In this document: in pieces, positions 1 to 5,463 of the stretch
Position numbering within the stretch: the first letter of the stretch is position 1
Layout of the letters: each line of letters starts with the position of its first letter
Assembly (NCBI GenBank): GCA_963929765.1
Contig: CAWVKD010000072.1
Location: forward strand, 1-5,504
Direction of reading: 5' to 3'
DNA length: 5,504 nucleotides
DNA from: RGIG529 sp963929765
Lineage (GTDB): Bacteria > Bacillota > Clostridia > Oscillospirales > Oscillospiraceae
Translations under genes and position numbers: made by a program
The notes under the pieces: generated by a model
The model's input: only the letters and a program-made list of their open reading frames with translations
What the model was told of the DNA's origin: nothing
The model's database searches: none

Positions 1-768
1 GTTGGACTCGTCGGCCCCACTGGGCCTGTAGGGGCTACTGGTATAACAGGGCCAACAGGGCCTACCGGTGCTACAGGTCCTGCTGGAATCAATGGACCCA
101 CTGGTCCAACTGGGGCAACTGGGGCAACTGGTCCTACTGGAATAGCGGGTGCTACCGGTGCTACAGGCCTTGTCGGACCAACTGGGCCCACAGGCGCCAT
201 AGGCCCAACCGGACCTATAGGTACTACTGGCATAACAGGTGCCACTGGGTCAACAGGACCCACTGGGCCTACAGGATCTACCGGTGCTACGGGCCCCACT
301 GGTCCCACTGGAGCAGATGGAGAAACTGGGGCAACCGGTCCTACTGGGCCTACCGGAGAAATTCCCGACGATGTTTTTGCATCTTTTATCAATGTTCAGG
401 CGCCACTGAATAATGGAAGTTTGATTACCTTATTTCCTGATATTGTAGATCCAACAGGCCATATCGTTGGAACGGATCTACAACATATTACCCTAGCACC
501 TGGATATTATTTGATCTCATATAAAGTATCTGCCATTTTTCGAACAGCAAATTATATGCAAATAACCCCTTTTTACAATGGTACGGCCCACCTCGAAACA
601 GGAATCTATTTTGCGACTAGTACAGATGGCTCTAGCGCATGTGGATCTGCTTTTATTATTTTAGAAGCCCCCGAACAAACTGTATTTACGTTAAATTACT
701 CTAGCTCGGGGAATGCTGTCGATGGTGAAATTAACTTGACTATACTAAAATTGCGAAGGCCTTTATAA
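1..768 (+). CDS. Collagen-like repeat surface/exosporium protein, 3' part (5' end outside window)
   Basis: The reading frame is open from the first base to a TAA at 766-768, so the N-terminus and start are missing. Residues 2-121 of the visible 255 are an unbroken Gly-X-Y run, dominated by GPT and GAT. A globular domain of about 135 residues follows, starting at IPDDVFASF and containing the stretches LAPGYYLISY and YMQITPFYNG. This layout (collagen stalk plus C-terminal head) is that of BclA-type glycoproteins of spore exosporia and related clostridial surface proteins, whose heads form trimeric TNF/C1q-like jelly rolls. Thr is frequent in the Y position, and in BclA such Thr residues are glycosylated. 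Any exosporium-targeting leader would lie upstream, so location on the spore is inferred. A TTG at 421 is not the real start, because the frame continues upstream with a meaningful protein. The gene is followed by a terminator and faces the biotin operon. Confidence 0.9.
   Translation, partial: VGLVGPTGPVGATGITGPTGPTGATGPAGINGPTGPTGATGATGPTGIAGATGATGLVGPTGPTGAIGPTGPIGTTGITGATGSTGPTGPTGSTGATGPTGPTGADGETGATGPTGPTGEIPDDVFASFINVQAPLNNGSLITLFPDIVDPTGHIVGTDLQHITLAPGYYLISYKVSAIFRTANYMQITPFYNGTAHLETGIYFATSTDGSSACGSAFIILEAPEQTVFTLNYSSSGNAVDGEINLTILKLRRPL
4..363 (+). repeat. Collagen-like Gly-X-Y coding repeat (40 triplets)
   Basis: A glycine codon falls at every ninth base from 4 to 355, giving 39 complete Gly-X-Y triplets plus a final Gly-Glu-Ile, with no interruption. 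The commonest triplets are GPT and GAT, with occasional GIT, GLV, GPI, GAD and GIN. Gly codons vary (GGT, GGC, GGA, GGG) and so do the neighbouring codons, so the repeat is kept at protein level more than as identical DNA units. Such tracts often change length between strains by slippage or recombination. Confidence 0.93.
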
Positions 769-819
769 AAAAGTTTAAACATCTCTTGCTGTCATCACCA
801 TCTCAAAAACTGCATAAAG

Positions 820-856
820 AAATGCCGCCCAAAATGGGCGGCATTTTTCTTCTTTA
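820..856. terminator. Bidirectional intrinsic terminator between collagen-like gene and bioA
   Basis: Bases 820-831 pair perfectly with 835-846 around an AAA loop, giving a 12-bp stem with the GC-rich core GCCGCCC/GGGCGGC. On the plus strand it runs into TTTTTCTTCTTT, and on the minus strand into TTTCTTTA. It sits about 50 nt after the collagen-like stop and about 60 nt after the bioA stop, so it can end both convergent transcripts. Confidence 0.9.
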
Positions 857-903
857 TCTTACTGGTTGCAGACGGAATAACGAAAATAAACCATCGATGT
901 ATT

Positions 904-2109
904 TCATTCATTACAATGAAACCATTCTTTCATGGTACTTAGCACTTTTACAAGCTCTGTTTCCTCAATAACATAAGGAACCATTGCATAAAGGTAGTTT
1001 AAAAATGGACGGCTGAAGACACCCTTTTGATAAGCAAAAGTTGAATACCCTTTCAATATAGATGGATCGTATACCTCGATACAAACACATGCTCCCATCA
1101 TTCTTACCTCTTTGACCCGCGGATCGGAAAAATTGGCCATCTCTCGCCGGGTAATTTTCTCGATTTGATGGATTTTCGACAGATAATTCTTCTGCTCAAA
1201 GAGTTCTATGGATTTCAATGCTACACTACAGGCCAGCGCATTTCCCATAAAAGTCGGTCCATGCATTAAAGCAAATGACGGATTATTATTGTAAAATCCA
1301 TTGTATACTTTATGGTTTGCCACTGTAACTGCATGGCCGATATATCCACCTGTCAAAGCTTTGCCAAGGACAAGAATATCCGGTTGGACCAAATCAGCTA
1401 CAAAGCGGTTTCCAGTTCTTCCAAAACCCGTTGCCACTTCATCAAAAATCAAAAGCACATCGTATTGGTCACAAAGCTCTCTGGCACGTTCTAAAAAGGA
1501 GCGTTCATACATCCGCATCCCCCCAGCACATTGCAGCAGCGGTTCTACGATCAGACAATTTAATCGAGCATGGTATGTCTCAAATGCTTTCTCCAATGAC
1601 GTTATCTCGGTAGGGACATGGATAACGTGTTTGCTTTTACCATACGCTTGAAGCACAAAATGATAATCTTCATCATCCCCCACCTCCATAGCTTTGAAGG
1701 TATCTCCGTGATAGGCATGGTCCAATGCCATAACCATGGTTCTCTGCTTTTCTCCACGGTTCATAAAATATTGAAGAGCCATTTTGAGCGCTACTTCAAC
1801 GGCAACGCTTCCGGAATCAGAAAAAAAACAGTAATCCAAATCGCCTGGAAGCCAGTGCTGCAAAGTATCTGATAATTGCAAAACCGGTTTGTGGGTCAAG
1901 CCTCCCAACATAACATGAGAAAATCTTTCGGCTTGAGATATGATGGCTTTGTTCAATTCCGGATGTTTATAACCATGAATCATGCTCCACCAGGAAGAAA
2001 TGGAGTCGATCAGTTTTTGTTGTTTGGTATAAAGATAAACACCCTCTGCATCTACAATCTCGTACGGAAGATCCATGGTTTTCATCTGCGTATATGGGTA
2101 CCAAATCAA
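904..2109 (-). CDS. bioA: Adenosylmethionine-8-amino-7-oxononanoate aminotransferase (DAPA aminotransferase)
   Basis: This PLP-dependent class III aminotransferase converts 7-keto-8-aminopelargonate (KAPA) to 7,8-diaminopelargonate (DAPA) in the cytosol. The 401 residues are slightly shorter than E. coli BioA. Visible family features are the substrate-site Trp pair W40-W41 in SISSWWSMIHG, SDSGSVAVE (97-105) of the cofactor phosphate site, HAYHGDT (131-137), FDEVATGFGRTG (222-233) with the pyridine-N aspartate D223, the Schiff-base lysine K250 in LGKALTGG, HGPTFMGN (283-290), and R367 in SRPF, matching the carboxylate-binding Arg of E. coli. The start is TTG at 2109, chosen because a perfect GGAGGAGG lies 8 nt upstream and the protein begins at the family's usual place (WYPYTQM). 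The start overlaps the bioD stop as TTGA. It is the last gene of the operon and is followed by the hairpin at 820-846. SAM is the likely amino donor from resemblance to E. coli BioA, but a lysine-using BioK-type enzyme cannot be excluded by eye. Confidence 0.95.
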   Translation of the reverse strand: MIWYPYTQMKTMDLPYEIVDAEGVYLYTKQQKLIDSISSWWSMIHGYKHPELNKAIISQAERFSHVMLGGLTHKPVLQLSDTLQHWLPGDLDYCFFSDSGSVAVEVALKMALQYFMNRGEKQRTMVMALDHAYHGDTFKAMEVGDDEDYHFVLQAYGKSKHVIHVPTEITSLEKAFETYHARLNCLIVEPLLQCAGGMRMYERSFLERARELCDQYDVLLIFDEVATGFGRTGNRFVADLVQPDILVLGKALTGGYIGHAVTVANHKVYNGFYNNNPSFALMHGPTFMGNALACSVALKSIELFEQKNYLSKIHQIEKITRREMANFSDPRVKEVRMMGACVCIEVYDPSILKGYSTFAYQKGVFSRPFLNYLYAMVPYVIEETELVKVLSTMKEWFHCNE

Positions 2110-2813
2110 ACGTTTCGCCTCCTCCGTACTGGTTCATAAAGCATTTTTAGCTGGTCGACAGAGAGATCCAAATCTGTATCATTTTCTTTGACACAGGCAA
2201 TGACTTTCAGACCTGTTATCCATTCACACATGAGGCGATTATTTTCATGCAAAACATTTCCCTTTTGATAGTGATTGAAAATAATCCCCTTGACAGGAAT
2301 TTTTTTTGCGTTCATAAATGAAATTGTCAAACCCACTTCATTGATTGTACCCAGACCCGCATCTGCGACCACAAGGCAACTAAACCCACAGGTTTGGATA
2401 AAATCCGTCAGAAAAAACCGTTCTTCATCGAAACGCAGCGGACAAAGAATCCCACCAGATCCCTCCACAGTAACGTAATCATAATGATCACATATAGCAT
2501 CAAAGCCCTGTAAAACTCGATCCATCTGAATCGGATTTCCCTCTAATTGGGAAGCCAAGTGAGGGGAGACGGCATGCTCATAGACATAAGGGCACATCTC
2601 TTCAAGAGGTTGGGTAATTCCCGAAACAGATTGAACATAACTGGCATCTCCCGGAATCAAAATGCCATCTGGTCCACGATCGTTTCCGCTCATTGCAGCC
2701 TTATAATATGCCGCCTTCATACCATTGTCATGCCACTTTTTTAAAATCAAGCCGGCAATAAAGGTTTTTCCTACATCTGTTCCGATGCCAGTAATGAAAA
2801 GTTGTTTACTCAT
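2106..2813 (-). CDS. bioD: ATP-dependent dethiobiotin synthetase
   Basis: This enzyme closes the ureido ring of dethiobiotin from DAPA, CO2 and ATP. The protein opens with MSKQLFITGIGTDVGKT, a P-loop (residues 8-17) almost identical in layout to E. coli BioD. The lysine in YYKAAMSG (K38) matches the carbamate/ATP-site Lys of E. coli, and VEGSGG (116-121) is the second conserved loop. GIIFNHY toward the C-terminus fits the nucleotide-base recognition region. The frame extends 6 codons further upstream to an ATG at 2831, but that ATG has only an AGGA 1 nt away, and family members begin just before the P-loop. I therefore chose the ATG at 2813, giving 235 residues. Its ATG overlaps the bioB stop (ATGAGTAA). 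A GAGG lies 12 nt upstream, which is rather far, so translational coupling to bioB is likely. The C-terminus overlaps the TTG start of bioA by 4 nt. Confidence 0.94.
   Translation of the reverse strand: MSKQLFITGIGTDVGKTFIAGLILKKWHDNGMKAAYYKAAMSGNDRGPDGILIPGDASYVQSVSGITQPLEEMCPYVYEHAVSPHLASQLEGNPIQMDRVLQGFDAICDHYDYVTVEGSGGILCPLRFDEERFFLTDFIQTCGFSCLVVADAGLGTINEVGLTISFMNAKKIPVKGIIFNHYQKGNVLHENNRLMCEWITGLKVIACVKENDTDLDLSVDQLKMLYEPVRRRRNV
2118..2125 (-). promoter_or_regulatory. Ribosome binding site of bioA, inside the end of bioD
   Basis: The minus strand reads GGAGGAGG, 8 nt before the TTG at 2109. This strong site decides the TTG start. It lies within the last codons of bioD and creates its arginine-rich tail (RRRRNV), so coding and initiation signals are superimposed. 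Confidence 0.8.
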
Positions 2814-3777
2814 CGCAACATTTCGCCTCATATCCTAACTCATGTAATAAATGGATATCTGTCTCTATTGTAATGCCAGAGGTCGTTAACATATCACCGG
2901 AAATGGCCGCATTGGCTCCGGAGAGAAAACAGCTTCTTCCCTTATCTTCCAAAAGCCCTCTTCCACCTGCAAGCCGGATCGATGCATCTGGTAAAATAAA
3001 GCGATATGTTGCAACAATACGCCTCATATCATCGCAAGTCAATTTCTGATGGTTCTCAAAGGGTGTTCCGGGAATGGGATTGAGCATATTGATCGGTACG
3101 CTCTTCACACCCAACTCCCGTAATGTGAATGCCATATCAATTCTATCCTTTATTGTTTCACCCAGTCCCATAATTCCACCACTACACACAGAAAGCCCTG
3201 CTGCCTGAGCTGCTCGAATAGCCTCCTTTTTTTCTTGAAAGGTATGGGTGGTACAAACATGGGGAAAAAAAGATTCAGAAGTTTCCAAATTGTTATGTAT
3301 TCTTGTTGCTCCCGCTTCTTTCAACCGTAAGTATTGATTTTGACAAAGCAAGCCTGGAGAAATACAAACCGAAATTCCAACTTTGTCCCGAATTCTCCGA
3401 ATAGCTTTACAAAGTTTATCAATCTCTCGATCAGACAAGGCTTTACCAGATGTAACAATGGAATATCGTAACACTCCTTGTTCATAGTTCATCTTTGCCT
3501 GAGCAACCAGTTCCTCTACAGGGCGTAAGGGATATTGATCAACTTTCGTATGGCTGCAAATGGATTGTGCGCAAAATTTGCAATCTTCTGAACAATTTCC
3601 ACTTTTCCCATTGATAATGGTACAAAGATCAAATGAATTGGAACACATATGTTCTCGAATCGCATTAGCCCTGTTGCATAACTCCTCCAGCGGCTGGTAG
3701 TACAACCGAGATGCTTCTTCTTTGTTAATCTGTTCTCCGCCAAGGATCCTATTCTCTAATAACTCAACATACGACAT
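2806..3777 (-). CDS. bioB: Biotin synthase, radical SAM; probable anaerobe-type (type II) enzyme
   Basis: BioB inserts sulfur into dethiobiotin to form biotin. The 323-residue TIM-barrel protein has the radical SAM motif CSEDCKFC, with C62, C66 and C69 binding the [4Fe-4S] cluster. The fold motifs HNNLETS (161-167), VCSGGIMGLGET (197-208) and INMLNPIPGTP (229-239) follow. Against E. coli BioB, the auxiliary [2Fe-2S] ligands C128, C188 and R260 align with C138, C198 and R268. The E. coli C97 position (RFCMGA) is here a serine, S106 in RYSIVTSGK. An extra cysteine, C52 in FDLCTIINGK, lies where E. coli has Ser. As I recall, BioBs of obligate anaerobes form a separate type with an auxiliary 4Fe-5S cluster, and this sequence looks like that type; the assignment is inferred. 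The start ATG follows the bioY stop by 7 nt with only a weak AGGA upstream, so coupling to bioY is likely. The stop overlaps the bioD start. Confidence 0.96.
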   Translation of the reverse strand: MSYVELLENRILGGEQINKEEASRLYYQPLEELCNRANAIREHMCSNSFDLCTIINGKSGNCSEDCKFCAQSICSHTKVDQYPLRPVEELVAQAKMNYEQGVLRYSIVTSGKALSDREIDKLCKAIRRIRDKVGISVCISPGLLCQNQYLRLKEAGATRIHNNLETSESFFPHVCTTHTFQEKKEAIRAAQAAGLSVCSGGIMGLGETIKDRIDMAFTLRELGVKSVPINMLNPIPGTPFENHQKLTCDDMRRIVATYRFILPDASIRLAGGRGLLEDKGRSCFLSGANAAISGDMLTTSGITIETDIHLLHELGYEAKCCDE

Positions 3778-3784
3778 TCTATGA

Positions 3785-4339
3785 TCACATCCTATCCATT
3801 TTTACCAGAGGAATGAGTCGTTTGCCAAGAATGGCTCCCAATATGCATAATACGAGGTCTCCTGGAACAGTCAATAGAAAACCATATACCAGCAATGTCC
3901 AAAGTCCCATTGATGTGCCAAGATAAAAATGACTGATGCAAAAACAATAAACCAAACCAAACAGATACACAATACCAAGGCCTAGCACATTAGCAGCAAT
4001 CAAACGTTTATAACCTGGCCTTTCAACTTTGTTCGCAATAGTTCCTGTTACCAAAGCTCCCACAGCAAATCCTATGATATATCCAAAGCTTGGTTTTAAC
4101 ACATAGGAAAACCCACCGCCTTCTGCAAAAACAGGTAAGCCAAGAAGCCCTATCACCAAGTAAAGGAGAACGGAAACACAACCCCATTTCCCTCCTAGAA
4201 GGAGGCCTGCAAGCATGGTAAACAAAAACTGCAATGTAATGGGAATGACTGGCACAGGAATTCGAATGAAGGCACCAGCTGCAATCAGTGATACAAACAA
4301 TGCGCATAAAATCATATTTCTTGTGTTTCTTGCACCCAA
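3785..4339 (-). CDS. bioY: BioY family biotin transporter, ECF substrate-binding (S) component
   Basis: BioY is the membrane protein that captures biotin for uptake, usually with a shared energizing module (EcfA/A'/T). No ECF ATPase or EcfT gene is in this window. The roughly 184-residue protein is very hydrophobic, with about six membrane segments. Typical BioY signatures are PITLQFLFTMLAGLLLGGKWG, the loop GLLGLPVFAEGGG, KPSFGYIIGF (the usual motif has PTGGY) and VPGDL near the C-terminus, whose Asp (about residue 161) matches the region that contacts biotin in BioY structures. Start choice: GGGGAGG at 4348-4354 is 8 nt before a TTG at 4339, which I prefer. A GTG at 4348 overlaps that site and would add 3 residues. 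An ATG at 4315 would cut into the first helix. This is the first gene of the operon, about 60 nt after the predicted transcription start and under the putative BirA operator. Confidence 0.93.
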   Translation of the reverse strand: MGARNTRNMILCALFVSLIAAGAFIRIPVPVIPITLQFLFTMLAGLLLGGKWGCVSVLLYLVIGLLGLPVFAEGGGFSYVLKPSFGYIIGFAVGALVTGTIANKVERPGYKRLIAANVLGLGIVYLFGLVYCFCISHFYLGTSMGLWTLLVYGFLLTVPGDLVLCILGAILGKRLIPLVKMDRM

Positions 4340-4347
4340 TTGCAACA

Positions 4348-4354
4348 CCTCCCC
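4348..4354 (-). promoter_or_regulatory. Ribosome binding site of bioY
   Basis: The minus strand reads GGGGAGG, ending 8 nt before the TTG at 4339. It overlaps the alternative GTG start at 4348, which argues against that GTG being used. Confidence 0.7.
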
Positions 4355-4406
4355 AGTCGGTTTCTAAACTTACCTCCGCTTTAAAATATTTCTTAAAACT
4401 TAGGAC

Positions 4407-4435
4407 ACTGTATCACACATCTCTTCTATTGTCAA
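4407..4435 (-). promoter_or_regulatory. Sigma-A-type promoter of the bioYBDA operon
   Basis: On the minus strand there is a perfect -35 TTGACA (4435-4430), a 17-nt spacer, and a -10 TACAGT (4412-4407) preceded by TG at the extended -10 position (TGATACAGT). Transcription would start near 4400, leaving a leader of about 60 nt before bioY. That is too short to hold a known large riboswitch. The -35 lies inside the palindrome at 4426-4463. Confidence 0.85.
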
Positions 4436-4463
4436 CCTTTTTATATTTATTGTTTTACAATAG
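4426..4463. promoter_or_regulatory. Putative BirA (biotin repressor) operator
   Basis: The outer arms CTATTGT (4426-4432) and ACAATAG (4457-4463) are perfect inverted repeats. The 9-mer half-sites are TTGTCAACC (4429-4437) and GTTTTACAA (4452-4460), separated by a 14-nt AT-only spacer. This matches the general form of bacterial BirA boxes (TTGTnAACC, a spacer of about 14-16 nt, and an inverted copy). One arm contains the -35 box of the bioY promoter, so biotinoyl-AMP-loaded BirA would block RNA polymerase directly. The birA gene is not in the window. Confidence 0.82.
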
Positions 4464-4483
4464 TATATTGCCATTTCCATCTA

Positions 4484-4546
4484 AAAGCAAAAAATCCCCA
4501 TCAATGCAAAAGTGGTTTTGAAGCCACCCTGATAGCATTGATGAGG
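4484..4546 (-). terminator. Intrinsic terminator after the ThiF-like gene
   Basis: Bases 4535-4546 pair with 4496-4507 (CCTCATCAATGC with GCATTGATGGGG on the minus strand, 12 bp with one G-U pair). The apical region contains a smaller stem, GTGG/CCAC (4512-4515 with 4524-4527), so the fold is a long arm with a nested hairpin. On the minus strand ATTTTTTGCTTTT follows (4495-4483). It lies about 30 nt after the stop at 4575 and shields the bio promoter from read-through. The plus-strand side also has ATTTTCTTTTT, but no plus-strand gene is seen upstream of it. Confidence 0.8.
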
Positions 4547-4574
4547 TATTTTCTTTTTAGATGTGGAATGGAAA

Positions 4575-5240
4575 TCAATAGATCGATTCAAAATCCATGT
4601 GGAGTAGATCAGCATAATAGACTTTCCCTGTTTGCACTTCTTTTTTACAGAGAAGCGCTACACATAAAGCCACCTGCATAGAGGCGCAGAAAGGTGGGGT
4701 AAAAGATAAACACGTTTTGTTGGTTAGAACAACATCTGCAGGATACAGTTTATGAAGCAATCCACCTCCAGGAGCTACAATAGCCGCTTGGGCTGTCCAT
4801 CCGCAAACAGCACCGTGGATCATAGGGATACCCAATTGGGAACAGGCTTCGGCAATACATTTGCGGGTTTCAATCGTATCAAGTGCATCCATAACAACAT
4901 CACATCCAGTGATCAGTTCCTTTGCATTTGCTGTATCAATCCATGTTTCCAGCGCAATAAAATTGACGTCAGGATTGACGGATGCAGCATGGGCTTCCGC
5001 TGCTTTTGCCTTACTTGTACCAACAAGAGGCACTTCGGAGAGTAGCTGTCGATTCAGATTGGATTCTTCAAAAACATCGCCATCCACAGCAACGATACTG
5101 CCTACACCAATCCGCAAAAGCATGTCGATGATATGGCCACCAAGGCCTCCACATCCGGCAACAAAGATCTTCTTTTGATGCAATATTTCCCATTCCTTTT
5201 GGGTCAATGCATCCATGTTACGCATATAACGTTTTTCCAT
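4575..5240 (-). CDS. ThiF/MoeB/HesA family E1-like adenylyltransferase for a ubiquitin-like sulfur carrier
   Basis: These proteins adenylate the C-terminal glycine of a ThiS/MoaD-type carrier so that sulfur can be loaded on it. The 221 residues contain the nucleotide loop GCGGLGG (30-35 region), VDGD with D53, NLNRQ with R64, K77 in GTSK, and D121 in DALDT. Their spacing matches the ATP-site residues of E. coli MoeB (D62, R73, K86, D130). The two CxxC pairs that bind zinc in MoeB and ThiF are absent; the C-terminal cysteines (C177, C185, C193, C198) are isolated. Start: ATG at 5240, one base after the carrier's stop and 5 nt after GGAGG. An in-frame start at 5321 would add 27 residues lying over the carrier gene and is rejected. 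The sequence resembles enzymes encoded beside tungsten aldehyde:ferredoxin oxidoreductases, so a tungstopterin role is more likely than thiamine, but this is inference. Confidence 0.88.
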   Translation of the reverse strand: MEKRYMRNMDALTQKEWEILHQKKIFVAGCGGLGGHIIDMLLRIGVGSIVAVDGDVFEESNLNRQLLSEVPLVGTSKAKAAEAHAASVNPDVNFIALETWIDTANAKELITGCDVVMDALDTIETRKCIAEACSQLGIPMIHGAVCGWTAQAAIVAPGGGLLHKLYPADVVLTNKTCLSFTPPFCASMQVALCVALLCKKEVQTGKVYYADLLHMDFESIY

Positions 5241-5241
5241 A

Positions 5242-5463
5242 TCAACCTCCGCCAACGGCTGGGAAAAGAGCGACAATGTCGCCATCTTTGACCGTGTCTT
5301 CCGGTTTAGAATGAAACCCATTGATCAGCAGTATAGCCACCTCTTGCGTCGAAATATCCATATGACGCAAAATATCAGCTACTTTGGTAAAGTCTTCTGC
5401 TGGAAGCATCGTTATTTTATCTCGACCCTTACGTAAGGACGAAAAAACGCGAACTTCGATCAT
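5242..5463 (-). CDS. MoaD/ThiS family ubiquitin-like sulfur carrier protein
   Basis: This small 73-residue protein has the expected length and a beta-grasp-like pattern: MIEVRVFSSLRKGRD at the start, AILLINGFHSKPEDTVKDGDIVALFPAVGGG at the end. The C-terminal diglycine is where the partner enzyme forms the acyl-adenylate and sulfur is attached as a thiocarboxylate. Here the tail is three glycines, still ending in Gly-Gly. The protein would donate sulfur for a dithiolene (MoaD role) or a thiazole (ThiS role). The neighbour is its probable activating enzyme, starting 1 nt after the stop, with the GGAGG for that gene lying within the last glycine codons (GGC GGA GGT). GGAGG at 5471-5475 is 7 nt before the ATG at 5463. 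FPAVGGG and DGDIVALFP look more MoaD-like than ThiS-like. Confidence 0.87.
   Translation of the reverse strand: MIEVRVFSSLRKGRDKITMLPAEDFTKVADILRHMDISTQEVAILLINGFHSKPEDTVKDGDIVALFPAVGGG

Noticed and set aside
1..360. Short-period DNA repeat resembling a CRISPR or satellite array
   Set aside because: The 9-base period is Gly-X-Y coding with synonymous variation in one open frame; there are no constant repeats with unique spacers.
421..768. Separate 115-residue gene starting at TTG 421
   Set aside because: The same frame is open from base 1 and encodes the collagen tract, and no ribosome binding site precedes 421; it is the C-terminal domain of that protein.
786..971. Small plus-strand ORF of 61 codons
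   Set aside because: It runs through the terminator hairpin and into bioA antisense, with no convincing ribosome binding site or recognisable protein features.
1301..2139. Several plus-strand ORFs opposite bioA (up to 116 codons)
   Set aside because: They are antisense shadows of a conserved, intact bioA and have no family features.
3516..3743. 75-codon minus-strand ORF within bioB
   Set aside because: It is a different frame inside the conserved N-terminal half of bioB, including the radical SAM motif; no independent evidence supports it.
4340..4400. Riboswitch or T-box in the bioY leader
   Set aside because: The leader is only about 60 nt and AT-rich, with no stable hairpin or terminator; the palindrome upstream explains control at the DNA level.
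5241..5321. 27-residue N-terminal extension of the ThiF-like protein
   Set aside because: It lies wholly within the sulfur-carrier gene in another frame; the ATG at 5240 has a well-placed GGAGG and the family's usual N-terminus.
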